Shown: positions 43,705 to 54,559, counted from the stretch's first letter. The stretch is 64,000 bases of DNA from Erodium maritimum (GCA_963921825.1 OY997593.1:69672039-69736038), one strand, 5' to 3'. The notes: a model not told the origin generated them from the sequence alone. Numbers and translations are program-made.

Positions 43705-43753
43705 CACGTGACATCGACACCCTCACCACGTGCGATCATGGGCACTCCACGTG
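43705..43753 (+). promoter_or_regulatory. Three G-boxes upstream of NF-YC
   Basis: Perfect CACGTG hexamers lie at 43705-43710, 43727-43732 and 43748-43753, in contexts GTCACGTGAC, CCACGTGC and CCACGTGGCC. bZIP and bHLH factors (for example ABA- and light-responsive ones) bind such sites. They lie about 350-400 bases upstream of the likely first NF-YC exon. Confidence 0.7.
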
Positions 43754-44089
43754 GCCGTCCAGAAAACAAAAGGACGAAGACCCGAGAAAACACACAAATC
43801 TGTGACATAATTACGGAACTACCCCTAGGCAAGCAAATTCAAAGCTATGGTGACCGTTGTGTCTCTGTCCTATCACGTCACAGTCGTTTACGTGAGCACC
43901 TTCTACTGCATCGAACCAATAGAGGATCGACACTTGGACGCCTGAAGACCTCTCTAATGGTCAGAACTCTCAATGACCGAAACGTGTCGCGAGACAGATG
44001 CTCCGAGAACGAACTCTCTCTCCTCCTCTGTTCAAAAAAGCTCTCTAATCCCTCGCTTTTTACCCTTCCCCTGCCAAAAAAAAGCTCAC

Positions 44090-46534
44090 TTTCTCTCTCT
44101 ATTAGGGTTTTCTAGCATTTTGGAGAGGACCCAGAAGAAGATTCAGCTCAACAAGCTCTCCAGGTACCTTCAATTTTTGTTTGAAATCTTTGTATGAGAT
44201 GTTTAGATTGTTGGGATCTTTGAGATTTTGTGGGTTGATACCTGGGAAGGAGATGCTTTTTGTGCTTTTGTGGTTTTAGATTCATATGAGGAAGAGAACC
44301 CAAGTTTATTTTGAGCCTGAAATGAAATTCATATATGACCCAAAAAGAAAGTTTTGATATTTTTTTCCCTTACTGTTCTTCCACATTCTCTTAGTTGAGA
44401 GGCAGGTTTTAGGGTGTCTAGTTTGATTGACAGATGGAAGTTTTTTGGGTATTAGTGTAATTTTGAGAAGAACATGGTTTAGGCCTTTGGTTTTGTCTTC
44501 TGTTAAGAGTTTATACATTTAATTGTTTTATATATCATGCTCATATGTTTACAATTGCAGTTTATACATGTTGCATGTTCAATTTACTTGGCTCATACTT
44601 AGATTATTTGTGTTTATCCATCTGGGGCCTTATTTTGTTACTGAAAATCCCAAGGAAATGAGGATTATGGCCTTATCTATTTCTTTTTTTTTGTTTATTA
44701 TTGTGTTGCTAAATGTCTTAATTCATGCAATGGATTGCTGTGATTTGTTCGGTACAATTTGAAACCAGTCAAACCCATGTATATGAATTTGAGTCTCTCT
44801 CACTTATGTTGTGTGCATGATTCAAAATTCAAATAAATAGAAGGGGTAACTTCATTAACACCCCACATTTGACCTTTGTTTCTAACATACACAGTAGAGA
44901 CGAGGCATTAGCCATAACACACTGTCCCCTTTTGTTTATCATCCAAAACACCTGGATTCAGGTCATTGTGTGCAGAAAAAAACAATGATGAATGAGAAAG
45001 GAGACGATGTGTTCTTGATGAAACCATTACATTTTCTGTGTAAATCCGGGTGTTTTTGATTAATACGTAAGATAACAGTGTGTTATTGATAACTTCTCAC
45101 CTTTAGGGGGTGATTTTGATAGTAAAAGGTCAAAGTGGATATGTAAATAATGTTTCCCCTTGATAGAACACTTTTGTTGCTTAGTCATCCTATAGTGAAG
45201 AACCACAATAGTCCTTGCGAGTTATCATACTTGAGCTTAATACATAAGCTGACAGATTAATGGGTATGGTTAGTACCGATAACAAAGTTAGAAGGGAACA
45301 CTTGATTTGTCAGCCTATAATATTTAAACAAATAAAGCTTTTTGTATGGTTGATTTTGCCAGGGTTGAGAGAGATTACTCTTCACCAAATGTTTAAGGTT
45401 TTTAGTACTCTGAAGCCTGAACCTTTGAGTTTGACATAATAAGAGGTTCATTAAGAGAATATAGAATAATAGAGAAGAAATTAGAATTTTCGGAGACTAG
45501 AATTTGAACTCGTGTCCGTGAGTAGCATGGCTCTGATACCATATTAGAGAACCAACTCAACTAAAAGCTCAAGTGGATAGTTGAAGACCCAATTATAATT
45601 TTTATATTCTAACAATACGGTGATACCAAAAAGTGGTATGCAAGAAGGATTGAGGTTTTGTTCTATGTTTTGTCATTTACAGATTTGTAATGAGAAGATA
45701 GTTGATTACAAGATCAAAAGATAATTCCTACAATCAGCCATGGATCAATCAGAACAGCAACAACAACATAACAATCATCAACCTGTGGTAGGAGTTGTAG
45801 CAGGCTCAGGCCAAATGGCTTACACAGCTCCCTATCAAGCTCCAGGCACTGCAGCCATTCCCAGCCCAACCCAACCACCTGCAACATTCTCCAACTCGGC
45901 CCACCAGCTCGCGTACCAGCAAGCCCAGCAGTTCCACCACCAACAGCAGCAACAACAACAGCAACAGCTCCAGATGTTTTGGGCCAACCAAATGCAAGAG
46001 ATCGAGCAAACAACAGACTTCAAGAACCACAGCCTCCCACTCGCCCGGATCAAGAAGATCATGAAAGCTGACGAGGATGTCCGGATGATCTCTGCAGAGG
46101 CTCCGGTCATATTCGCAAAGGCTTGCGAAATGTTCATCTTGGAGCTGACTCTCCGCTCTTGGATCCACACCGAAGAAAACAAGAGAAGGACTCTCCAGAA
46201 GAACGACATTGCAGCTGCTATCTCGAGAACCGACGTGTTTGACTTCTTGGTTGACATCATCCCAAGAGATGAGCTGAAAGAGGAGGGATTGGGTGTGACA
46301 AAGGCCACCATACCGGTGGTGGGCTCACCGGCTGACATGCCTTACTACTATGTTCCTCCACCGCCTTCAGGTATGATCATGGGGAAGCCAATTGATCAGG
46401 CGGGACTGTATGGTGCTCAGCAGCTGAGGCCACCCGTGGCTTTCATGCCATGGACACAGCAGAACCAAGGTCAGCAGCAACAGCAACCTCAGCAGCAGAC
46501 CCAGCAGTCCCAACAGCAAACAGAAACACAATGA
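44090..46534 (+). CDS. NF-YC: NF-YC subunit of the CCAAT-binding factor
   Basis: The coding region is one exon, 45740-46534 (264 residues). A leader exon seems to end at 44162 (CTCCAG/GTACC) and the leader resumes after TTTACAG at 45682, leaving a 1.5-kb leader intron, common in plant NF-YC genes. A Gln-rich N-terminus with a nine-Gln run (about 68-76) precedes the histone-fold core (about 78-175): [70 protein letters not shown] and [13 protein letters not shown] Gln-rich tail follows ([12 protein letters not shown]). NF-YC dimerises with NF-YB, then binds NF-YA or CONSTANS-type proteins on CCAAT promoters in the nucleus. Wording recalls the NF-YC1/3/4/9 group, active in flowering and ABA responses. 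All conserved core residues I checked are present. Confidence 0.95.
44841..45161. mobile_element. Fold-back MITE in the NF-YC leader intron
   Basis: The ends AAGGGGTAACTTCATTAACA and, reversed from the right, AAGGGGAAACATTATTTACA are imperfect inverted repeats; both arms continue to a TTTGACCTTT block. ACACACTGT and ACAGTGTGTT pair further in. I saw no certain target duplication. Confidence 0.6.
45529..45614 (-). mobile_element. TRIM LTR with primer site, minus strand
   Basis: Reversed, it begins TGTTAGAATATAAAAATTAT and ends in TTGGTTCTCTAATA, followed by ATGGTATCAGAGCC. This matches the TRIM at 38981-39228 (GGTCCTCTAATA and ATGGTATCAG). The internal piece continues to about 45420; no second LTR is clear. 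Confidence 0.65.
45690..45701 (+). promoter_or_regulatory. Three-codon upstream ORF in the NF-YC leader
   Basis: ATGAGAAGATAG encodes M-R-R-stop within the second leader exon, 38 bases before the main ATG. If transcribed as inferred from the splice acceptor at 45682, ribosomes meet it before the NF-YC start. Confidence 0.6.
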
Positions 46535-47269
46535 TGGGCTTAGAATTATGTGTCTTTCTTCAGACAAATTGTGTGTTTGTGTGTGCCTTAGTTTAGTGGT
46601 AGATTTAGAGTCTAGATTGCAGATGTAATTTGAACTTGTTGGTCATAACAGGCCACATTTGAGATGTTCTTGTTTAGGGACATAGACTTGGCCTTATTTA
46701 AGCATTGTTCTGTTTCTCCATTTGCCATTCACTATATTTCCAGTTCTTTTCCTATGTTGAAGAAAGGTGGAAGATAGGTGATAAAACTTCGAGCGATTTT
46801 GAATCGACTCGTTCATAAAAATCAAGCTTTGCTTTGTGAGAGACTGAACGAATCGATCTAATATATACAATGTAAGAGTCAAGAGTTCAATAGAATAATG
46901 CCTGAAAGCTTCTCAAAGGAATTGGAAGAGTTCAATGTTGAATCAGAGGCTTCAGAGGGCAATGATTGATTTAGGTTATATTTGACTACATGAAACATAT
47001 TGGCAAAGCAAAATCATCAAACCATATTTAATGAAAACAAAGACATGAACACAAGGAAATATCAAAATTAACTTTACTGATAGATAATTAGATATCATAA
47101 TGCTTTCTTCACATAGCAATGCCAATGAACCCTAGCCACTTAGATCAACAACTGAACCCAAAACCCTAAAAACCATAACTTTCCACCAATTTCTTGTAGA
47201 TATATAATATACTGCTAAACCCTTCAACCCTACACAAAATGTGACCACGATCAAGGTACAAACCAAACC
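46535..47269. other. Space between NF-YC and SKP1 3' ends
   Basis: The genes converge. The region holds the 3' untranslated regions and AT-rich sequence; no other feature is supported. Confidence 0.5.
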
Positions 47270-47800
47270 CTAATCAGCATCAACACCCTCAAAAGCCCAA
47301 GCATTCTCGCGGCGGAGCTCGGCCTCCTCCTCAGGTGTGAAATCATTCTCGACCCCGAAAAAGGCCCTAACGTACTCCACGCTCTTGTTCTTGATGCGAT
47401 CGGCACAGGTCTGGTTGAGCAGGTCGAGGAGCTTCTTGTGGTCGAGGTAGTTGGCGGCGAGGATGAGCTCCTTGAGGGCCTCATTGCTCTCCTCCTTGAC
47501 GAAGCCGTCGTCGTAGGCCTTGACGTCGGCGGAGGGGGCGGTCTCGGCGGTGAACTCGACGTGCTTGGTGGTGTACTCGACGATCTTCGCGAGGATCTGG
47601 CCCTTGACGTTCGGGAGCGGCACCACGGGGTCGTGCTCGTCGTCGTTGTCGCTGGTGTCCTCGAAGTAGCTCTTCACGGTCTTGAACTCCATGGCCACGG
47701 CGTGGTCGACCTCGAACTCCTCGCCGTCGGCTGCCTTGAGGACGATCCTGCTCTTGGGCTCATCGGTGTTGGGGGCGGCGGCGGCGGTATCAGACGACAT
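47270..47800 (-). CDS. SKP1: SKP1-like protein of SCF ubiquitin ligases
   Basis: An intronless frame of 176 residues starts at ATG 47800. SKP1 links F-box proteins to CUL1 in SCF E3 complexes in nucleus and cytosol. The N-terminal BTB/POZ-like fold covers about 16-85 (KSRIVLKAADGEEFEVDHAV; VPLPNVKGQILAKIVEY). The C-terminal F-box-binding helices cover about 110-171 (ELILAANYLDHKKLLDLLNQ; ENDFTPEEEAELRRENAWAF). Plant SKP1s typically end at or near NQWAFE; here Q is replaced by A (NAWAFE) and five residues (GVDAD) follow. The acidic loop (DTSDNDDEHDPVV) is of usual type. Codons are very GC-rich at third positions. A TATA box and a heat-shock element lie upstream. It looks like an intact gene of the ASK family; a retroposed origin is possible because many ASK paralogues lack introns. 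Confidence 0.94.
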   Translation of the reverse strand: MSSDTAAAAPNTDEPKSRIVLKAADGEEFEVDHAVAMEFKTVKSYFEDTSDNDDEHDPVVPLPNVKGQILAKIVEYTTKHVEFTAETAPSADVKAYDDGFVKEESNEALKELILAANYLDHKKLLDLLNQTCADRIKNKSVEYVRAFFGVENDFTPEEEAELRRENAWAFEGVDAD

Positions 47801-47878
47801 CGTTTTGGGAAGCTAGGGTTTCTCTTACAGAGCGAAGGAGAGGCGTTGATTTTTTTTATTGTGGTGGGGTAAGGGGTG

Positions 47879-47886
47879 TTTATATA
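47879..47886 (-). promoter_or_regulatory. TATA box of SKP1-like gene
   Basis: The minus strand reads TATATAAA, 79 bases before the start codon, giving a leader of roughly 50 bases that contains AAACCCTAG. Confidence 0.7.
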
Positions 47887-47930
47887 GATGATAAGGACCA
47901 AGGGGACCGTCCGATTTCCTATACTCTCTA

Positions 47931-47943
47931 GAACTTTCTGGAA
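47931..47943 (-). promoter_or_regulatory. Perfect heat-shock element upstream of SKP1
   Basis: GAACTTTCTGGAA has the alternating GAA-nn-TTC-nn-GAA units of a three-box HSE, 45 bases upstream of the TATA box. Heat-shock factors bind this pattern as trimers. The same reading holds on both strands in register. Confidence 0.65.
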
Positions 47944-48129
47944 TTGTCCTACATATTATTATTTTATGTTTAGGAAAAGGGGAAAGAAAATAAAAAGGGA
48001 AGTTAATTCGGCACTATCTTATCCTTGTTTTACAGGCCATTAGTGTACAAATTGTTTTTTACATTTAAAATCTTTATTTCTGTTAAGTCTTTTTGAAATT
48101 ACTGAAATGTTTTTTATTTGATTTTTGAA

Positions 48130-49060
48130 ATTTTAAAGCATTGAATTACAGAAAGTCTTGAGACAGGGATCGTGTAGGAAGATCTACCTTACAGACAGTA
48201 GAAGTTTTCTCTGACATAGACGTTATAGTCGATTGTCAATCCGTTCGCAAGAAACCTTCCATCGAGAGTCTTGACCTAACCTTGATGGAGAGATCATAAC
48301 GGATAGCCCTCGTTCCACCCGCGGGATGGCCATCATGTAACTATGGCTGGTATGACCCAGAGAACCATATTGCATGCAGAAATTTGGGAGCTTCTCGTAT
48401 TGGAACTAGACAGAAGCGGGGTTAGGACCCCTCAAAACCCAAGCGGACTTGGCACTAGAGTGGCCGGGTGACATCAATCTTCGTTTGTACCCATAGAAAT
48501 TCCTCTCAGCCCCACCGGCGGGTCGATCCCCCATAAGCGCCTCTACTCCCAATGCGATCCCGATGAAGGTCCGCATCTGAGACGTCCAAGATTCTATCGG
48601 ATATCGAACACACAGACCGTTATTCGTATACTCTTAAACACAAGGGCCTCCGGTTATGTGCGAGGGGGCAAGGGCGTGAAGAGGAGGATAGAACCATATA
48701 AGGTCCATGTTCCCCAATTGCGGATCTCATGATCCATTGTCTCCCGGGAGGGGAAGATGAAAATCCTGTCCATGAGCGGCTGCACCACCAAGCCTTTGAT
48801 ATCCTAAGTCACCTCGATGAGACCACACAAGATCCTCGGGTTAAAACACTACTTGGAGAGAAGCCGGTCGACAAGAGCAAAATGGTCTGGGGCGTTGTTC
48901 ATGGTCGGGACCACCCTTGCAGGGACAAAGATGATCTCGTCATTGTCCTCTACAACTTCGACAAGCAACACCGCATCCAGTCTTGAAGGGACACCAGTCC
49001 CGGCGTGGCAAGATCCAAAAAAAGGTGTTTCCATCGTAGGACCAGCTCCAAAGATAGATT
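48130..49060 (-). pseudogene. LINE ORF1 (DUF4283, zinc knuckle) relic
   Basis: Minus-strand reading shows a DUF4283-like stretch from about 48895 (HFALVDRLLSK, FNPRILCGLIEVT, IKGLVVQPLMDRIFIFPSRE, GSILLFTPLPPRT) with stops, then a zinc-knuckle-like remnant near 48398 (LPNFCMQYGSLGHTSHSY), where the second Cys and last Cys of CX2CX4HX4C have become Tyr. This is the nucleic-acid-binding ORF1 of plant L1-type LINEs. The plus-strand open frame 48729-48986 is its shadow. Confidence 0.7.
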
Positions 49061-49228
49061 GATTGAAGGAGAAAGTGACGGAGGAGATGGCAATAGGGTA
49101 GGAGGAGGGGCGACACCCTCACCCGACTACGAGATGATGACAATGATAGCGCACTGATTTCCTTGCAAAACCTAAAAACTCCATCACACCATGAGAGAGA
49201 TAAAAGACGGGTAGTTTTGCTCAATTAA

Positions 49229-50125
49229 GCTATTTTTTTTTGAGAAAAACGATGATATTATTAATATAAAAGCATTTTGGTGCCTTCGGGAGCCGGAGAC
49301 ACCATACATAGGAACCAAACTAACAAAACATGAAAGACATATGCAGAAAAGTAAATTTTCCTCTTTGACATAGGGGCGGTCGGAGGGATGGGACTGCGGT
49401 AGCGTCCTAGGACACCGATATAGTGTACTACAACCATAAGATACTGATCGAGCATACCAGAGGATAAACAATTAGTGGTGGACCAATTACTCCCCCGATA
49501 AGTCAGCGTGCGTCGTCCTCCCTTGACTGATAGTGGTAGGCTCCTGAACGCGGGATTGCTGACTCCGAAGTGGTAGAGAAGTAACTCATCAACTGTTGGT
49601 GGTACCCTTGCCACCTATACACCAGGGAGAAGGTACAGTCGACCAAACCCTCCCTGGCCTTCTCAGCACTCATTCCTGGAGGCGAGGGAGCTTGAAGCCC
49701 CCCGCCGCTGCTGAAGATGCCTCATTTGACGCCGCTGATTCTTCATCCTCCGCTGATTCCTCTTCACTCTCAGCCCTCTTGTTTCCCGAAAATGAGGGCG
49801 TCGGATCACGTGGTAACCATCCTACTGGTATATCAACATCCTCTGCACCCCGCTGACCCCAGCGCCCCATGTCCTCCCGCCTCGGGGGTGTACGTGGTGT
49901 CCCCTTGGACTGGCCGCCCTTCCTTGATCCACTCAAATATGTCAAATTCGTCCCTGGGACGGTCTTCCCATGTTTCTCCTTTTCAAGCGTCGATCTCGGG
50001 TCCCCTGGTGCCTTCAGCGAGGACCCCCGTACACCCCCCTCGACCGGACAGACCGGGAAGAGATGCCCCGCACAACAGCATCCAAAGCGGAGTTCAGGTA
50101 AACATTCATACGAGATATACAAACT
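49229..50125 (-). mobile_element. LINE-like element without RT, minus strand
   Basis: A T-run at 49230-49239 followed by GAGAAAAACGATGATATT is a reversed A-tail. Its region at 49380-49710 matches the element at 10751-11975 in order and wording. The GC-rich 5' part ends near 50125. No reverse transcriptase is present, although the tail and presumed 5' part are both here. Confidence 0.6.
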
Positions 50126-50129
50126 TCCT

Positions 50130-50460
50130 CAATTGTTTCTATGTTAAATTTGACAAAAATGTCACACGACTATTAATGAGCTCCAACCCGATAATAAAAC
50201 TAATAAAGTGTTCCTTTATAATAATCAAATAGTGCATTTTCCATTCAATTTAATTGATAACATAACCTAAAAAACAGTTTGAGATGATAAATTGATGTTA
50301 AAATATTATAAAAAAAGCCATTCTTCAAATCTCAATTTAAAAGGTGATTTCATTAAATTTTACAACAATGTCCTAATCCTGAACTCAATTGAGAAAGCTG
50401 CTCTACAAAATTGCAGCTTTGCAAATATAAAAAGAAAGGAAAAACATGAGAACAATACTG
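50130..50460. other. AT-rich gap 3' of RH36
   Basis: I see no gene or repeat. It includes the RH36 3' untranslated region on the minus strand. Confidence 0.5.
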
Positions 50461-50467
50461 CTAATCA

Positions 50468-53400
50468 CTAATTAGCAGTCTCTTTTCTTCTCCTCTTGCG
50501 CTTCTTCAACAGCCCTTTCTCAGCCAAAGTTTTCATCTTCTGCTTCTTCCTCTCCTTCGCCTTGTCATCGAACCCATCATCGTTCATCTTCATCGCAGCC
50601 ACGCGCCTGGCCTGGTACACCTGTGTACACCAGATTCATATCCCGGACTCAGTTGATACATTTCAATGGCTATGGCTCAAATGAACGTTTGTTTCTAATC
50701 ACCAAACGAGTATGAGAAATAAAAAAAAAGTATTACCCTTGTGATATCTTCAAGCACTTCATTCTCTTTACAATCGAATTTCTCTAGTTGTTTTCCAAGA
50801 TCAGCTTCTATTCCATGGACCAGATCCACGTCATTCTGTGAAATCCACGCACAAAGGAGAAAGAAAATTACAGATGACAATTCTGATTATTTTTTAAAAA
50901 TTTAAAATTACAAGGGTAAATTTATCATTTTGAAACAGATAAATACAAGGGATAGCTGCAAAAAATACCTGGGATATTCACTTTATGCAACTTGTAGCCC
51001 CCTTCTTTGATAAATTTTTTAAAAAAAAAAGTGTTTTGTACTTGTCTTTTTGTTGCACTTTATGTGAATTTGTTTCTAAAGGACAATTTTATCCTTAATT
51101 TTTAAAAAATAATAATTAAAGAAAAAAATCCAAATGAGCATATCCTTTAGATTTCTTACACTCTGTAAATTGGATTTTTTTTTATTTTTTCTTATTATTT
51201 TCTAAATATAAATTTTAAGGATAAAATCATCATTTTGAAACCAATTACAACAGGAGAAGTTCAGGGTACTTTTTTTTGTAATTAACAAAAAAGAGGGCTA
51301 CAAGTTGCAAAAAGTGAATACCCCCGGATACTCTTGCAATTATCCCTTGATACAAAGTGCAACAAAAAAGACACTTTTTTGCCATTATCAAAGAAAAGGG
51401 CTATGACTTGCAAAAAGTAAATATCACATGTTTTATTTTTCAATTATCCCAGTGATATTTACCTGGGTGACAAAGCTCACAGCCATGCCTCCCCTGCCTG
51501 CTCTTGCAGTACGCCCTACCCGATGAACATAATCTCGTGGATACCTGTAACGGGTTGACGATTAAATTCCATGGGAAATTAACTACCAAGAAAGTAAAAA
51601 CAAAACGAGGACAAAACAGTCTTTACAACCTAGGAATATCGTAGTTGATGACAAGATCAACTGTTGGAATATCCAACCCTCTACTGGCAACATCAGTGGC
51701 AATCAGTACAGGAGCTTGTCCAGATTTGAATCGGTGTACTGCAGATAGCCTTAGAGACTGGGATTTAAACGAGTGCAATGCTGCAACTTTCTGGTCAAGC
51801 TCCTCCATTAATAAACCTAAGAGGTGACACGTTCTGTTTTCACCCAACAAAGATGACCATCAAGTCTTGAATTGCAAACATAATGGAGAACATAATGCGC
51901 AATCTAATAAGTAAATGACTGTATGTATGCCAGTTCAATGAGATAGAAATTGCAATATATTCATGCACCAAAACAACCTCCATATAGTTCTTATTTTTAA
52001 ACTAGGGGGTTGCTTTAAACTACACTTATAATTCCTCCCACTTACGGAAAACTACCTTTTGACAAAATGTGAACTTTAAGCTACCCTTTTGAATTGCCCA
52101 ATTGCGTGGGGGAATGACTAGAGTAGAGAACATGCCCACTTGGGTTGGCCTGGTGGTCAAAGAGCTCTCACCTCCTTGAGGTCAAAGGTTCGAACCTCAA
52201 TGGGTACATCTGCTTGAGAGTAGGCGCGGGTGAAGGTTAGGTTAGGAATTAGACTAGGCTAGAGTAGGATTTCCATGCTTCCTTGCTGATCAAAAAAGAC
52301 TATGGCAGCGAACATAGAGTGTGTTTCTTGACTCAATTGAACCGGGGAAATAAACAAGAAGTTAGGTTCATAACCATTTTCAAATAGAATGGAGGTTTAA
52401 AGTTCACAAAGTTAGTTTTCTGTAAGTGGACAATTCAAAAGAGTAGTTTTAAGCCACTACCCCTTGTTTCTATCAACTACCTTTGTACAAAGGACATGAC
52501 AAGTATTGTTTCTTTAAGAAACACAGGCATTTCCAATAATACATACCACAACATTTGCAGTACATATATCGATGATCCTATGCAACTGAAGAGACCATGG
52601 AGGGTTGACAGAGTTTGGGTAGAGAACTACATATACTTCCATTAGGAGTCAAGATCATGTTCACAAGCAGTCACAAGAAAGAGTTTAGATTTAGTTCTTA
52701 GGGATAACTAGCTCCCTTAAGCGCTACACAATTCGACTTTAATATATGTGGTGCGTACTTCACATATACAATGATGTCAACAGAAAAGGCGATAGCTTCA
52801 AACTTTGAATATTTTAGCAAGGAGGAAATGGTTCATAATATATCATTACTTAAACAAAGAAAGGAGCAAGATTTATGATTATGCAAAGAACATGGCAAAA
52901 AGAAAAGGCAAAAACTGATATAAAATGTACACTGTATTGCCGAAAAGAACACATACCTGCAGGTAGAGACAAATATGATTGCAGAACGAACACCCATATC
53001 TTCCATTTTAGACAAAATGTGTACCAAATACACATCCTTCACATTTTTTGGTATAAAAATGTACTGCTGGTTGAGTGTATCAACTGTCTTGAAGCCTTCA
53101 TACGCCTCATAAAAGTATGCCTTATTTGCAGAAAGCTCAAGCAGTGTCTGCAGATCACTTGTCATTGTAGCAGAAAACAGTAGGGTCTGCCTAGTTTGGG
53201 GGAGACATTGGAAGATCACTCTCAGTTCTTCTTCAAACCCAACATCCAAAACCCTATCTGCTTCATCCAAAACCAGGAACTGAACAAAACAAAACGGAAA
53301 TTTTATGCAACAACCAATGAATGGAACATTGCACATAAAGCTACTCAACCACTACCCAATACATATCATATTGAATCACCCCATATATGTATCTATGATT

Positions 53401-54421
53401 AAATTTAAAAAAAAAATCCAGCCAAACAAATTGTTTCAAACATTTTATGAATTGATACTAAAACTTCTACTGCTTTAAACAAGTGGAAAATGAACCAAAT
53501 CAAACCAATATAACAACACTCAATACATTTCTTAGTTCCTAAGCTTAGCTATTCCCAAATTTTCAACACATTGTGAAATAAAACAAGTTCATCAATGTAC
53601 CAAAGCACAACGATATAGCAACACTCATACATTTCTCAGTTACTAAGCTTGGCTATTCACAAATTTTCAACATATTACTAATTAAAACAAGTTCAGCAAT
53701 GAACCAAATCACCACAATATAGCTACAATCAATACATTTTTCAGTTCCTAAGCTTATCTATACACAAAATTTTCAACATTTTACTGAATTGAAACAAGTT
53801 CATCACCTTGGTCCTGGAGAAAACAGGAGGAATATCAGGATTCTGCTCAAGCAAAACCTTGACCCTCCCGGGCGTAGCGATCACCACATGAGGTCTCGTC
53901 ATCAAGGTCTTCGTCTGGGTCAGCATATCCATCCCGCCGACCACCACCGCGCAGCGCAAATGCAGGCACGAGCCGATTGCTCGAAACTGCTCCGCCAATT
54001 GGTAGGCGAGCTCCCTCGTCGGCGTGATCACCAGCGCGAAGACCCCGTACGGGTCCTCGGAGAGGCGGTGCAGGATGGGCAACGCGAAAGCGGCGGTCTT
54101 GCCGCTTCCAGTCTGCGCGAGGCCGAGGACGTCACGGCCCGCGAGGATTTTGGGGATGCAGTGGAGCTGAACAGGGGTTGGTTTGAGCATTCTGAGCTCT
54201 TTGCAGGTCTCCACCGCCCACTCGGCGAGGCCGAGCTCGGCGAACTTGGCGGCGGCGGCGGCTGAGTCGTCATTCGGGCTTGTTTCCTTCTCGATTTGCG
54301 GAGTCTCGGGGTCCGGATTCGGGGCTGTGGTGGTGGGGGTGGGGTTTTGGGAGGGTTTGGGTCTTCTGGGGAGCTTGGAGAAGAGAGGGAAATTTTCGTC
54401 AACTAGGTTTTCCTGGTCCAT
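50468..54421 (-). CDS. RH36: DEAD-box RNA helicase RH36 (SLOW WALKER 3-like)
   Basis: Six coding exons on the minus strand: 54421-53807, 53279-52957, 51833-51630, 51544-51463, 50835-50737 and 50620-50468. All splice in frame and give 491 residues, the length known for Arabidopsis RH36. The helicase motifs appear in order: Q motif ([11 protein letters not shown]), I AQTGSGKT (102-109), Ia PTRELAYQ, Ib TPGR (173-176), II DEAD (210-213), III SAT (241-243), [22 protein letters not shown] and [15 protein letters not shown]. The C-terminus is basic ([13 protein letters not shown]), fitting nucleolar targeting. Family knowledge: RH36/DDX49 acts in the nucleolus in 18S rRNA maturation and is needed for female gametophyte progression. 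The N-terminus (about 20-60) is Pro/Thr-rich and probably disordered. Start at 54421 is the first in-frame ATG. No defect is visible. Confidence 0.95.
50949..51346. mobile_element. Mutator-like MITE in an RH36 intron
   Basis: Terminal repeats of about 50 bases (GGGATAGCTGCAAAAAATAC at the left, reversed GGGATAATTGCAAGAGTATC at the right) continue into TATTCACTTT and GCAACTTGTAGCCC on both sides. The flanking nonamers TAAATACAA and TTGATACAA match at 7 of 9. A further partial end of the same family lies at about 51360-51450, so the intron probably holds more than one copy. Confidence 0.75.
52004..52464. mobile_element. Fold-back MITE in an RH36 intron, carrying a SINE
   Basis: The left end AGGGGGTTGCTTTAAACTAC and reversed right end AGGGGTAGTGGCTTAAAACT are imperfect inverted repeats; they continue with TTTTGAATTG and the complement CAATTCAAAA. 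A SINE sits near the middle (52135-52299). Confidence 0.65.
52135..52299 (+). mobile_element. tRNA-derived SINE
   Basis: An A-box-like TGGCCTGGTGGTC (52146-52158) and a B box GGTTCGAACCT (52188-52198) form a pol III internal promoter. The 3' end CTTGCTGATCAAAAAAG has an A-tail and resembles the GATCAAAAAAA tails of the LINE-like elements in this window, as expected if a LINE supplied the machinery. The spacing and tail exclude a functional tRNA. Confidence 0.8.
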
Positions 54422-54559
54422 TCTGTTTGGTGGGATGGAAAATTCTGCTAATTGGGTCGACAATTTTCCGAGAAAACTATTAAAGGAGACAACTTTCCGG
54501 GAAAATTGATTGATTATAGAGGGTTGAAGTGAAGGAACCGGACCGGAGAAGTTGGGCCA

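Noticed and set aside
47438-47872. 144-codon plus-strand frame over SKP1
   Set aside because: It is the antisense shadow of the GC3-rich SKP1 coding sequence.
48729-48986. 85-codon plus-strand frame
   Set aside because: The minus strand at the same place encodes DUF4283-like LINE ORF1 wording, so the plus frame is incidental.
52146-52210. Possible tRNA gene (A and B boxes)
   Set aside because: The sequence does not close into a tRNA cloverleaf by eye, and a tRNA-unrelated body plus an A-tail follow. It is a SINE.
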